Shown: positions 36,260 to 44,867, numbered from the stretch's first letter. The stretch: DNA of 64,000 nt from Streptomyces sp. CMB-StM0423 (GCF_002847285.1 NZ_CP025407.1:4744501-4808500); one strand, 5' to 3'. The notes: generated by a model from the letters alone, not told the origin. Numbers and translations are program-made.

Positions 36260-36361
36260 TCAGCGCTGGCCCTGGTACAGCTTCTTCACGACCAGGCCGG
36301 CGAAGGCGAGTGTGCCCACGCAGACCAGCGCGAGCAGGATGTCGAAGGTGACGACAAGCAC
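36260..36361 (-). CDS. 33-residue membrane microprotein
   Basis: A GTG start at 36361 encodes 33 residues: MLVVTFDILLALVCVGTL, then a second hydrophobic half and the tail VVKKLYQGQR. GGAG lies nine bases upstream. Nearly the whole protein is one membrane helix with a basic C-terminal end. Its stop codon is two bases from the nitrobindin start, so the two are almost certainly one operon. I recall near-identical short proteins ending VKKLYQGQR in other Streptomyces. Function unknown; a membrane anchor or regulator peptide is possible. Confidence 0.75.
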   Translation of the reverse strand: MLVVTFDILLALVCVGTLAFAGLVVKKLYQGQR

Positions 36362-36472
36362 GAGGGCGCTCCGTAACGGTGAGGGACGTACCGCCAGCGA
36401 GTCTAACCGCCGGGCCCGGCACCGGCCCGGCGGGCGCCGGGCGCGGGTGCCGGAGGGGTGCCGGGCGGGGGG

Positions 36473-37504
36473 TCAGCCGAGGAGCTGGTGCTGGAGGACG
36501 AGGGTCTGCTGGAACGGGACCAGCTCCGCTTCCCCTGGCGCCTCGACGGTGACGAGGCCCACGGTGTCGCCGGCGACGACGTACGCCTGCCGGACGTGCT
36601 CCTTGCCGCGCGGCTTCGCCTCGTCGTACACGTACAGCTCCGTCTCCGGCAACTGGTCCTTGTCCGACCAGCGCTCGTCGACCGCCACCTCGGGGGCGCC
36701 GGTCAGGTCACGGGCGGTGGAGATGCCGCCGGCCAACTGCTCGTCGTAGAAGTGCGCGGCGAGGGCACCGGTGTTGAACTGCAGCAGGTAGACCCGGGCG
36801 CGGGTGCCGTCGGGCATGGTCCAGCCGGTGGCGGCGATGTGCCGCACGGCGTCGTCGGTGAGCGCCTGCCGCAGCTCCTTGCGCTCCTCCTTGACGTAGA
36901 TGGAGGTGAAGTCCGCGGGCGCCAGCCAGCCGTCCTCGGTCTTCAGCCCGTCGTCGTCCTCGGCGCCCGCGGGGGCGGGCAGCAGCAGGTCGCGGAGGTC
37001 GGCGTGGTGGATCTCGCCGGCGTTGGCGGGCGCGAACGGCGGCGGCTCGCCCTCGGGCAGTGCGGGCAGCTCCAGCTCGGGGTAGTCCCAGCGGCCGTCG
37101 CTCTCGGTGGCCAGCCCGGGCAGGTCGCCGCGCTCGGCGCCGGTGACGGCGTACGCGGAGCCGAATGCGGCGCCGGCCAGCAGCACGACGGCGGCGCCCC
37201 AGCGCAGGGCGGGGCGCAGCCACCGGCGGGGCGGCTTGGGCGGGGCGGGCGGCTGGAGGTGCGGCTGGCCCTGGCCCTGGCCCTGGTACGGGGACGGGGG
37301 CTGCTGGGCGTACGCGGGGGCGGGCGCGGCCGGTTCGGGCGCGGGCTGCGCGTACTGCGGCTGCTGGTACTGCGGTTGCCCGTACTGCTGCTGGGGCTGG
37401 GCCTGCTGCGGCTGCTGGTACTGCCGGGGATGCTGCGGCGGGGCGGCGTGGGACGGCAGCGGGGTGGGGTCCGGGTGCCGGGGGGCCGGGTCGTAGCCGC
37501 TCAT
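36473..37504 (-). CDS. Membrane-anchored protein with Gln/Pro-rich N-terminus (third of three)
   Basis: A 343-residue protein. Residues 1-95 are Gln/Pro/Tyr-rich and disordered (repeated QYQQPQ/QPQY). One helix follows (WGAAVVLLAGAAFGSAYAV), then an extracytoplasmic domain of about 220 residues (EDGWLAPADFTSIYVKEER, RARVYLLQFNTGALAAHFYD). The domain is related to that of the first gene of this operon (38328-39278). ATG 37504 overlaps the previous stop (ATGA). Function unknown. Confidence 0.75.
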   Translation of the reverse strand: MSGYDPAPRHPDPTPLPSHAAPPQHPRQYQQPQQAQPQQQYGQPQYQQPQYAQPAPEPAAPAPAYAQQPPSPYQGQGQGQPHLQPPAPPKPPRRWLRPALRWGAAVVLLAGAAFGSAYAVTGAERGDLPGLATESDGRWDYPELELPALPEGEPPPFAPANAGEIHHADLRDLLLPAPAGAEDDDGLKTEDGWLAPADFTSIYVKEERKELRQALTDDAVRHIAATGWTMPDGTRARVYLLQFNTGALAAHFYDEQLAGGISTARDLTGAPEVAVDERWSDKDQLPETELYVYDEAKPRGKEHVRQAYVVAGDTVGLVTVEAPGEAELVPFQQTLVLQHQLLG

Positions 37505-38331
37505 ATGGACTTCCCGGGGGCGTCGATGTGGTCGAGCTGCTCCTCCAGGAGCCGTACCGCCCGCTCGCCGTGCCCGGCGGGCCCGTACGCGGTGACCGTG
37601 ACCAGCATCTCGCCCTTGGCCGCGGAGCAGGTCATCATCTTCACCGCGTCGCCCTCCGCGCTGAGGGCGGTCTCGGGCACCAGGAAGCACGCGGCGCTCT
37701 TGTGCCCGTCTACCTTCGGCCCCTCCTCGAACAGGTCCATCGTGCGCGTCAGCTCCTCCTGTACGGCCGCGAGCCCCGCCGCCTTGCCCTCGCCCGACAG
37801 CTCGGCGAGCTGCACCTCGACGACGAGGTCGGACTCGTCGGCCGCGTAGGACCGCATGGCCATCCCCTTCAGCTTCAGGTCGTCCAGCGCGTCGAGCTGC
37901 AACCGCCGCTGGTCGGGCGGCAGTCCGCGCGCGCTCTGCTCGTAGACGGCCTCCGCCTGCTTGGCGGTCAGGACGGTGTCGTTGCCGAACTCGTCGATGT
38001 CCGGCCCCGGGTGGTACCCCGTCGGCATCGGCAGCAGCGCGTCGCCGATCGGGCCGCCGGGGGGCGCGGCGACGCCCGGGTCCTTGGCCGCGTCGCCTTC
38101 GAGGCCGCGCTCCTCGGGCTTCTGCCACACGTCGGTGCTGCCGCCGCCGCGGTCGGCGTCCCGCACCTTCAGCGCGGTGGCGACGATCCCGGTGGCCGCC
38201 GCCCCGGCGACGAGCACCGCGGCCAGCACGACGGGCACGAGCCGCCGCCGCCCGGACCGCGGGGCGGCCGGGGGCGGCGGGGCGGGCGCGGCGGCCGGCG
38301 GCGGGACGGGTGCGGGGTAGTGGCCGGTCAC
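37501..38331 (-). CDS. Membrane-anchored protein (second of three)
   Basis: A 276-residue protein with a short Pro/Ala-rich N-terminus, a membrane helix (LVPVVLAAVLVAGAAATGIVA) and an extracytoplasmic domain (LLPMPTGYHPGPDIDEFGND, YAADESDLVVEVQLAEL). GTG 38331 overlaps the upstream stop (GTGA) and its own stop overlaps the next ATG, so all three genes are translationally coupled. It looks like a distant relative of its two neighbours. No named family. Confidence 0.75.
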   Translation of the reverse strand: MTGHYPAPVPPPAAAPAPPPPAAPRSGRRRLVPVVLAAVLVAGAAATGIVATALKVRDADRGGGSTDVWQKPEERGLEGDAAKDPGVAAPPGGPIGDALLPMPTGYHPGPDIDEFGNDTVLTAKQAEAVYEQSARGLPPDQRRLQLDALDDLKLKGMAMRSYAADESDLVVEVQLAELSGEGKAAGLAAVQEELTRTMDLFEEGPKVDGHKSAACFLVPETALSAEGDAVKMMTCSAAKGEMLVTVTAYGPAGHGERAVRLLEEQLDHIDAPGKSI

Positions 38332-39278
38332 AGGCGCTCCAACTGGCGTTCGGCGAGCTTCGTCAGGTCCTTCTGCTCCAGCGGGGAACTTTCGATCAGG
38401 TAGATCTCCATCACGATGTCGCCGCGGCGCGCGATGGCCATGCCCTGGTAGAGCGGCGGCACCCCCGCCTCCTGGTACGGCTCCTCCGGGAAGTACGCCT
38501 TGCCGTCCGCGGAGCCCTCCAGTGACACGGCAGGTACCCGGCCGCCAGGACTGAGGGAGGAGTACAACTGCTGGTTCTCCAGGTAGTCCACGGAGCCCGC
38601 GGTGGCGTCGTTGCGGAACTGGTAGAGGCTGACCATGGCGATGGACTCGGTGTCCCCCTCGTTGCGCCACGCGGTGAACGCGGTCCGCCGCAGCCCGTTC
38701 TCCAGCATGAAGGTGAGCACCTCCTCGGGTGCACCCGTGTCGGCCGCCACCTCGTACGGCGCGAGCCAGCCCTCGCCCTCGCCGCCGATGTCGATCTCGG
38801 CGTCGACCGTCCCGTCCGGCCGGGAGACGAGCAGCTCGCGCAGGTCGCCGTCCGTCCTCACCCGGCGGTCCTGCGCGGCGGACAGCGGCTCCGCCTCGTC
38901 GGCGGGCAGCGGCTTCCCGGGGTGGGCGAGGCCGGGCTGGTTGAGCGGGGGGAGCGGGGTCGGGGGGTTGCCGGCCTGCTCGAAGTAGCCGTAGGTGACG
39001 CCGCCGAGGGCACCCGCGAGCACGGCCGCGGCCAGCAGCAGCGCGGTGCGCCTCCCGCGGCGGCGCGGCCTGCCGCCCGTCTCCGGGGCCTGTCCGGCTT
39101 CGGCGGCCGTGCCGTACGTCCCCTGTGCCGTGCTGCCGTACGCTCCCTGCGCCGCGCTCCCGAACGTCCCGTACGACGAGGTCCCCGGGGGCCGGGTGTC
39201 GGGTCTGATCGGCGTGAGCCTGGTCGTCGGCGGGTCGTCGGCCGCCTGCGGGCCGCTCGTTCCGTCGGGAAAGGTCAC
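38328..39278 (-). CDS. Membrane-anchored protein (first of three)
   Basis: A 316-residue protein: disordered N-terminus with repeated YGT/YGS-AAQG units, membrane helix (ALLLAAAVLAGALGGVTYGYF), then a domain with GEGWLAPYEVAADTG and SLYQFRNDATAGSVDYLENQ. GTG 39278 follows AGGGGG. It heads a three-gene operon of similarly built proteins and is divergent from the DsrE gene. Function unknown; an envelope role is inferred from topology. Confidence 0.75.
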   Translation of the reverse strand: MTFPDGTSGPQAADDPPTTRLTPIRPDTRPPGTSSYGTFGSAAQGAYGSTAQGTYGTAAEAGQAPETGGRPRRRGRRTALLLAAAVLAGALGGVTYGYFEQAGNPPTPLPPLNQPGLAHPGKPLPADEAEPLSAAQDRRVRTDGDLRELLVSRPDGTVDAEIDIGGEGEGWLAPYEVAADTGAPEEVLTFMLENGLRRTAFTAWRNEGDTESIAMVSLYQFRNDATAGSVDYLENQQLYSSLSPGGRVPAVSLEGSADGKAYFPEEPYQEAGVPPLYQGMAIARRGDIVMEIYLIESSPLEQKDLTKLAERQLERL

Positions 39279-39362
39279 AAGCGCCCCCTGCTCCGGTCCA
39301 TACCTGTACAGCGCGCGGCGCCGCGAGAATGTCACCCTCGCGGCAGTACCTACAGTTGGCGC

Positions 39363-39725
39363 ATGGCCAAGAAGCTTGTGATCAAGGTGACCGCGGGTAC
39401 GGATGCGCCGGAGCGCTGCTCCCAGGCGTTCACGGTGGCGGCCGTCGCCGCCGCCAGCGGGGTGGAGGTGTCGCTCTGGCTGACCGGCGAGTCCGCGTGG
39501 TTCGCGCTGCCCGGGCGGGCCGCGGAGTTCGAGCTGCCGCACGCCGCGCCGCTGCCGGAGCTGATCGACGGGGTGCTGGCGAGCGGGCGGATCACGCTGT
39601 GCACGCAGTGCGCCGCGCGCCGCGGGATCGAGGAGAAGGACGTGCTGAAGGGCGTACGGATCGCGGGGGCGCAGGTGTTCGTCAGCGAGGCCATGGCGGA
39701 CGGCAGCCAGGCCCTCGTCTACTGA
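39363..39725 (+). CDS. DsrE/DsrF-like family protein
   Basis: A 120-residue small protein of the DsrE fold (LVIKVTAGTDAPERCSQAFT, VSLWLTGESAWFALPG, ITLCTQCAARRGIEEKDVL). Conserved cysteines in the CTQC segment recall sulfur-relay proteins, and a sulfurtransferase gene lies 0.7 kb away. No ribosome-binding site precedes ATG 39363, but TACAGT ends six bases upstream, suggesting a leaderless transcript. Role inferred only. Confidence 0.8.
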   Translation: MAKKLVIKVTAGTDAPERCSQAFTVAAVAAASGVEVSLWLTGESAWFALPGRAAEFELPHAAPLPELIDGVLASGRITLCTQCAARRGIEEKDVLKGVRIAGAQVFVSEAMADGSQALVY

Positions 39726-39794
39726 GCCCGTCCGCCGTCCCCTTCTCCTCGGCGTGCGTCCTCTTTTGCCGCACTGCACCCCCCGGGCGCGGGA

Positions 39795-40046
39795 TCACTT
39801 CTCGTCCCACCACTTGTCGCCCTCCTCCCGCCGGTTGCCGACGATCACCGCCACCGGCACGAGGGCCGCCGCGGCCACGCACATGGCGATCGCGGCGGGT
39901 GCGGAGAAGGGGGCGACGACGGCACCGGCGAGGACGAACAGGAGCACCGCGGTGCCCATGAGCAGGAAGTACCGCCTCCGGCGCCGCGGCTGACTCCGCG
40001 GCGCGCGGGGGTCCGTCTGGACGCCGGAACGGCGAAAGCCCCGCAT
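39795..40046 (-). CDS. DUF3099 membrane protein
   Basis: An 83-residue protein with a basic N-terminus (RRRRRYF) and two membrane helices (LMGTAVLLFVLAGAVVAPF; AIAMCVAAAALVPVAVIVG), ending in DKWWDEK. This pattern matches the small actinobacterial DUF3099 family. It lies downstream of the DUF1416 and sulfurtransferase genes. Function unknown. Confidence 0.75.
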   Translation of the reverse strand: MRGFRRSGVQTDPRAPRSQPRRRRRYFLLMGTAVLLFVLAGAVVAPFSAPAAIAMCVAAAALVPVAVIVGNRREEGDKWWDEK

Positions 40047-40100
40047 ACCTCCACGGTACGCCGGGGAGGCGGTGCGGGGCTTCGCGCGGACCGCGCGGTC

Positions 40101-40388
40101 TCAGACCGCGATCGCGACCTCCGAGAGGCCGCCCTGCTGGGCGACCACGGTGCGGTCGGCGGTGGCGCCGGGCACCAGGGCCCGTACGGTCCAGGTGCCC
40201 TCCGCGGCGTAGAACCGGAACTGACCGGTGGCCGAGGTCGGCACCTCGGCGGTGAACTCGCCGGAGGCGTCCAGCAGCCGCACGTAACCGGTGACGGGCT
40301 CGCCGTCGCGGGTCACGGAGCCCTGGATGGTGGTCTCGCCGGCCTTGACGCTGGCGGCGTCGGGGCCGCCTGCCTTGGCTCCGCACAT
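40101..40388 (-). CDS. DUF1416 protein, sulfurtransferase partner
   Basis: A 95-residue protein of the DUF1416 family, with MCGAKAGG at the start and a small beta-sandwich (TIQGSVTRDGEPVTGYVRL, GQFRFYAAEGTWTVRAL). It follows the sulfurtransferase gene by 37 bases on the same strand; in actinobacteria DUF1416 is almost always next to that enzyme. The N-terminal MCG suggests a reactive Cys. Exact role unknown. Confidence 0.9.
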   Translation of the reverse strand: MCGAKAGGPDAASVKAGETTIQGSVTRDGEPVTGYVRLLDASGEFTAEVPTSATGQFRFYAAEGTWTVRALVPGATADRTVVAQQGGLSEVAIAV

Positions 40389-40425
40389 GAAGGGTGGTGT
40401 CCTTTCTCGGGGTGTGACCGGGCGG

Positions 40426-41268
40426 TCAGTCGCCGGCGCCCAGCTCGATCGGCACGCCGACGAGCGAGCCGTACTCGGTCCAGGAGCCGTCGTAGTTCTT
40501 GACGTTCTCCTGGCCCAGCAGCTCGTGCAGCACGAACCAGGTGTGCGCCGAGCGCTCGCCGATGCGGCAGTAGGCGATGGTGTCCTTGGACAGGTCCACG
40601 CCCTCGCCCTCGTACAGCTCCTTCAGCTCCTCGTCCGACCTGAAGGTGCCGTCGTCGTTGGCCGACTTCGACCACGGGATGTTCCGCGCGGAGGGCACGT
40701 GGCCGGGCCGCTGCGACTGCTCCTGCGGCAGATGCGCCGGGGCGAGCAGCTTGCCGGAGAACTCGTCGGGGGAGCGGACGTCGACGAGGTTGAGCGTGCC
40801 GATCGCGGCCACGACATCGTCGCGGAAGGCGCGGATGGCGGTGTCCTGCGGCTTGGCCTTGTACCCGGTCGCCGCGCGCTGCGGCACCTCGGCGACCAGG
40901 TCGCGGGAGTCCAGCTCCCACTTCTTGCGGCCGCCGTCGAGGAGCTTGACGTCGCCGTGGCCGTAGAGCTTGAAGTACCAGTAGGCGTACGCGGCGAACC
41001 AGTTGTTGTTGCCGCCGTAGAGGACGACCGTGTCGTCGTTGGCGATGCCGCGCGCGGACAGCAGCTTCTCGAAGCCGGCCTGGTCGACGAAGTCGCGGCG
41101 CACCGGGTCCTGGAGGTCGGTCTTCCAGTCGATGCGGACGGCGTTCTTGATGTGGTTCTTGTCGTATGCGGCCGTGTCCTCGTCGACCTCGACGAGGACG
41201 ACCTTCGGGTTGTCGAGGTTGGCCTCGACCCAGTCGGCGTCCACCAGGACGTCACTGCGGCGACTCAT
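40426..41268 (-). CDS. sseA: Thiosulfate/3-mercaptopyruvate sulfurtransferase
   Basis: A 280-residue tandem-rhodanese enzyme transferring sulfane sulfur from thiosulfate or mercaptopyruvate to an acceptor. The active-site loop CRIGERS is in AYCRIGERSAHTWFVLHELLG in the second domain. The inactive first domain begins VLVDADWVEANLDNPKVVLV. ATG 41268 follows GGAGGAGAG. It is preceded by a Cys-containing leader peptide gene (41438-41548), implying control by cysteine or sulfur supply. Often annotated cysA in mycobacteria. Confidence 0.94.
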   Translation of the reverse strand: MSRRSDVLVDADWVEANLDNPKVVLVEVDEDTAAYDKNHIKNAVRIDWKTDLQDPVRRDFVDQAGFEKLLSARGIANDDTVVLYGGNNNWFAAYAYWYFKLYGHGDVKLLDGGRKKWELDSRDLVAEVPQRAATGYKAKPQDTAIRAFRDDVVAAIGTLNLVDVRSPDEFSGKLLAPAHLPQEQSQRPGHVPSARNIPWSKSANDDGTFRSDEELKELYEGEGVDLSKDTIAYCRIGERSAHTWFVLHELLGQENVKNYDGSWTEYGSLVGVPIELGAGD

Positions 41269-41437
41269 CTGCTTCTCTCCTCCGGAGCGCTGAGACAGGG
41301 GTTCTCGGGCGGGTGTGCCGCCGGCGCGCGCAGCAGGCAGGGCGGAGCGCCGGGGGCGGAGTGTGCGGGCAGCCGGGCGGGCGGTGCGGGGAGGCACGGA
41401 CCCGGCTGGGGGCGGGAGCTGCGGACCCGGACCCCGG

Positions 41438-41548
41438 TCAGGCGGTGCGACAGAGCATGGCGGCGACGCGGCACAGGTCGACGGCGCGCCGCTGGGTCAG
41501 GTGATCTGCCTGTCCCCTGGGGCGGGGACCGCTCATCGAGCACAGCAT
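41438..41548 (-). CDS. Actinomycete sulfur-gene leader peptide
   Basis: A 36-residue peptide, MLCSMSGPRPRGQADHLT followed by QRRAVDLCRVAAMLCRTA. The closing -RRxVDLCRVA-xLC pattern is that of short Streptomyces leader peptides found upstream of sulfur-assimilation and sulfurtransferase genes. Three Cys codons could make ribosomes report cysteinyl-tRNA supply. It lies 169 bases upstream of the sulfurtransferase gene on the same strand. ATG 41548 has TACGAT ending seven bases upstream (plus-strand 41556-41561) and no ribosome-binding site, so it may be leaderless; ATG 41536 is an alternative. Confidence 0.75.
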   Translation of the reverse strand: MLCSMSGPRPRGQADHLTQRRAVDLCRVAAMLCRTA

Positions 41549-41795
41549 GCGGTCGATCGTACGGAGGGACGTGTGCATGTGTCACCGTCGTGTCGGATTA
41601 TGAGACGGCTTTGTCCGGGATATGGGACGAGGGCGGGGTGGCGGTGCCGCGCGGCCGGGTGGGCGGGGGGTGGCGGGGGCGGGGTTTCTGCGGTACGGAC
41701 GCGGCGGTCTCAGCTTACGGACAGGGGTGGGGTCCCAGGGGGGTACGGCGGCCGTGTCGGTGGCGTATCCCGGCGGGTGGGGGCGGGGCGCCGGG

Positions 41796-42524
41796 TCACT
41801 TCTTTGCCGAGCGCTCGTCGCCCAGCTCGACGTCCGTGCCGCTGCCCGTGACGACGATGCCGTCCTCCGTCACCTCGACGTCCGTCAGACGTATCCCGGG
41901 CGGCAGGTCGTTGATCGTCCAGTTGTAGTCCATGCGGTCGCGCACGAAGTCCTCCAGGCCCGGCACGCCCTTGAGGTTGTCCACCCCGGTCGCGCGCAGC
42001 CGGATCGTGTCCCCGTCGACCACACTGACCTTCCCCAGCACCGACTCCTCCAGCCGCTGCCCGAGGAAGGACGTGCCGACCGTCGCCTTCACCTTGTTCT
42101 CGCCGGCGGCGCCCTTCCCGCCGTACGAGACGTCCACCACCGACAGCGCCGCGGAGATGTCCTCGTACGTGATCGTCACCTTGCCGTCGGCCTTGTCCGC
42201 CGTCGCCCGGTTCCAGTCGTCGCCCGAGATCCGCACCCCCTCCAGTTCGCCGCGCACGCCGTCCAGGCGCAGCGCGCGGCCGCCGCTGCCGACGGCGTCG
42301 ATGCCGTCGATCCGCACGTCCACGGCCTCGAACTCGCGCGACATGAGCTGGGTCAGGAAGGGGAATCCCTTGATGTCGATCTCGGGCCGCTGGGAGAACC
42401 CGTACTCCTTCTCGATGCGTTCGGCCGCGTCCGACTCGGCCATCTTCAGCGCGACGCGGTCGGCGGCGAGCGTGAGCAGGCCGAGCACGACCAGCACCAC
42501 CGCTGTGATCTTCAATGCGCGCAT
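41796..42524 (-). CDS. LmeA-like (DUF2993) lipid-binding envelope protein
   Basis: A 242-residue exported or membrane-anchored protein. The N-terminal helix is LKITAVVLVVLGLLTLAA. The DUF2993 domain starts with the family pattern PEIDIKGFPFLTQLMSREFE. In mycobacteria the homologue LmeA binds phosphatidylinositides and supports lipomannan synthesis. No downstream partner is coupled to it here. Confidence 0.88.
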   Translation of the reverse strand: MRALKITAVVLVVLGLLTLAADRVALKMAESDAAERIEKEYGFSQRPEIDIKGFPFLTQLMSREFEAVDVRIDGIDAVGSGGRALRLDGVRGELEGVRISGDDWNRATADKADGKVTITYEDISAALSVVDVSYGGKGAAGENKVKATVGTSFLGQRLEESVLGKVSVVDGDTIRLRATGVDNLKGVPGLEDFVRDRMDYNWTINDLPPGIRLTDVEVTEDGIVVTGSGTDVELGDERSAKK

Positions 42525-42621
42525 CGGTTCTCCGCCCCCCGGTCGGTCGTGCCTGAGAGCTTAGACAGGTGTACGGCTCCGTACCCGCAGGTTGGCGGGA
42601 GCGGCGGCCTGCGGCCGGGGG

Positions 42622-44505
42622 TCAGAGCAGGGCCAGCCCGAGCAGGTGGACCGCGGGCACCGAGAGCGTGAGCGGCAGGGAGACCCCGGCCGTCATGTGC
42701 ACGAACCGCGACGGGTAGTCGTAGCTGGCCACCCGGACCGTGATGAGCACGCACACCCCGGCCGCCAGCCCCAGCAGCCCGCCGGCCGCGCCCATGTCGG
42801 TGCCGAGCCCCGCCGCGAGCCCGCCGGCGCCGGCCGCGGCGACCGCGGCGACGGGCGAGGCGTTCGGCGGCAGCGGCACCGCGCGGCCCAGCGTTCCGGC
42901 AGCCACCGCGACGGCGCCGACGACGACGGCGTGCCGCTCGGCGGCGAGGTAGCCGGAGGCGAGGACGGCGAGGGCGGCGGCGGCGAGGGCGACGTTGAGT
43001 GCGGTGAGGCGCTCCTTGGGCGCGGTGGTGCTGCGCAGTTGGACGAGGCAGATGAGGAGGAACCAGCCGCCGAGGGAGCCGAGCGCGGCGATCGTGGCGT
43101 CGTCCTCGTCGACGGCCAGCACGGCGCCGGTCGCGGTGAGCCCGGCGGCCGCGGCCAGCGCGATGCCCTCGCGGGCGGGCCACATGCCGTTCAGCCGGAA
43201 CCAGCCGGCGGCGGTGACGACCTGGAGCAGCGCGACGGCGGCGGCGAGCCCGGGCCGCACGTCGAGCGCGGCGGCGACGGCGAGGAGCCCGGCGAGCACG
43301 GCGGTGAGCGCGGCGGGCTGCGGCCCGGGCGCTATGAGGACGGAGGTGCCCTCCTCGCGGAGCACTTCGGCGGGGGGCTTGGGGCGGCGGAGGGTGGGAG
43401 CGCCGTAGAGGGTGCCGGTCTCGGGGCCGCCGGGGCCGGGGAAACCGGCGTCGGCGCCGGGTTGGCCGAAGGCGCCGGGGCGGCCCGGGGCGCCGGGGTG
43501 GGCGTGCCGGCCCGCGGAGGGGACGTCGGGGTGGGCGTCGGCGGGTGCGGGGTGGCCCGGCGCGGCGCCGGGGTGGCCTGCCGCGCCCGGGTGGCCCGCG
43601 CCCGGACCGGAGGCGCCCGTGCCGCCGCGGTCCCAGCCGTCGGGCCACTGCGCGCCGCCCCCGCCCGGGGCCTCGTGTCCGGTGACCGGCGGGAGGTAGG
43701 CCGTCTGCTCGGCGGCCGCTCCGGCGCCGGTGCCGCCGTACCCGGCGGGGGCGTCGTCCGTCACCGGCGGCAGGTACGCCGTCTCGTCGACCGCCGGTCC
43801 CTGCGGCGCCGCCGCGCCGCGGCCGTCGCTCCCGGCCGGGGCCGGATAGCCCGTACCCGCGGCGCCGCTGCCGGGGGCGTACGCCTGCGGGTGCCCGCCC
43901 GGTCCCGTACCGCCGCCGAGCGAGCCGCCTCCGTACGACGCTCCGGACCCGCCCGGTCCACCGGGTTGCCCCTGGCCGCCCCCGCCGTACGGCGCCGCGT
44001 GCCTGCCGGCCCGCGCCGCGTCCGCGTGGCCCGTACCGCCGCCGTATCCCAGGCCGCCGGTCCGTCCAGCGGCCTGCTCCCCCGCCGGGGAGCCGTGCCC
44101 GCCGCCGTACGAGCCGTCGCCGTACCCCGCGCCGCCGGATTGTCCCGCGCCCGCGGAACCCTGGCCGCCGCCGTACGGCACTCCGTGACCGCCGTCGCTT
44201 CCGCCGGGCTGACCGCCGCCCCCGTACGAACCCGCGTAGCCGCCCTCATAGGGGCCCGCGTCCGTCACCGGAGGCAGGTACGACGTCTGCTGGGCCGCCG
44301 CCGACTCCTCGTGCAGGGCCATCCCCAACTGCGTCTCCGGGCCCGCGTAGCCGTCGTCGCCCTGGCCCGCGGCCGGCGGGAACTGCGTGTGCCCGCTCGG
44401 GGTGCCTGCCTCGGCGCCCTCGCGCGGTTCCTCGTACGGGGCCCAGCCCGCGGGCGCCGGCGGGGCCGCCGACCACGGCGTGGGGTCGTGTCTCTGGTCG
44501 CTCAT
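42622..44505 (-). CDS. Large membrane protein with Gly/Pro-rich cytoplasmic half
   Basis: A 627-residue protein. The first 390 residues are Gly/Tyr/Ala/Pro-rich and disordered, and contain three copies of a linear motif (E/Q)T(A/S)YLPPVT. The rest holds about nine hydrophobic helices (LTAVLAGLLAVAAALDV, GGWFLLICLVQL, LSVPAVHLLGLALL). ATG 44505 lies seven bases before the MoaD/ThiS-like gene's stop in transcription order, so the two are likely cotranscribed. No family recognised. Confidence 0.75.
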   Translation of the reverse strand: MSDQRHDPTPWSAAPPAPAGWAPYEEPREGAEAGTPSGHTQFPPAAGQGDDGYAGPETQLGMALHEESAAAQQTSYLPPVTDAGPYEGGYAGSYGGGGQPGGSDGGHGVPYGGGQGSAGAGQSGGAGYGDGSYGGGHGSPAGEQAAGRTGGLGYGGGTGHADAARAGRHAAPYGGGGQGQPGGPGGSGASYGGGSLGGGTGPGGHPQAYAPGSGAAGTGYPAPAGSDGRGAAAPQGPAVDETAYLPPVTDDAPAGYGGTGAGAAAEQTAYLPPVTGHEAPGGGGAQWPDGWDRGGTGASGPGAGHPGAAGHPGAAPGHPAPADAHPDVPSAGRHAHPGAPGRPGAFGQPGADAGFPGPGGPETGTLYGAPTLRRPKPPAEVLREEGTSVLIAPGPQPAALTAVLAGLLAVAAALDVRPGLAAAVALLQVVTAAGWFRLNGMWPAREGIALAAAAGLTATGAVLAVDEDDATIAALGSLGGWFLLICLVQLRSTTAPKERLTALNVALAAAALAVLASGYLAAERHAVVVGAVAVAAGTLGRAVPLPPNASPVAAVAAAGAGGLAAGLGTDMGAAGGLLGLAAGVCVLITVRVASYDYPSRFVHMTAGVSLPLTLSVPAVHLLGLALL

Positions 44506-44512
44506 CGTGGGC

Positions 44513-44770
44513 CTAGCCTCCCGCGAACGGGGGCAGGACCTCAACCGTCCCCCCGTCCGGCAGCGCCACCCCCGCGTGGTCGCGCTTGCCGACCGCCCGT
44601 CCGTCCACCAGGAACGAGCAGCGCGCCAGCACCCGCGTGAGCCCCTCCCCGTGCCGCGCACCGGCCGCGGCCAGCGCTTCGGCCAGCGTGTCCGCCGCGT
44701 AGGGCTCCTCCGCCGTGCCCGCCGCGGCCTTGGCCGCCGCCCAGTACCGGATCGTGCCGTTCGCCGCCAT
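44513..44770 (-). CDS. MoaD/ThiS-family sulfur-carrier protein
   Basis: An 85-residue beta-grasp protein ending in PPFAGG. The C-terminal Gly-Gly is the adenylation and thiocarboxylation site used for sulfur transfer to molybdopterin, thiamin or other products. The family segment ARCSFLVDGRAVGKRD is present. No MoeB/ThiF partner is encoded nearby, so the pathway is open. Upstream of the Gly-rich membrane protein gene on the same strand; divergent from the ABC exporter. Confidence 0.9.
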   Translation of the reverse strand: MAANGTIRYWAAAKAAAGTAEEPYAADTLAEALAAAGARHGEGLTRVLARCSFLVDGRAVGKRDHAGVALPDGGTVEVLPPFAGG

Positions 44771-44867
44771 GGCGTGCCGCCCTTCCCCGTCCGCCGACTT
44801 CCGATCCCCATGATGCCCCTGGCGAAATTCTCGTCGCCCCGGGCAACCTTCGACGTACGCTGCGGAC

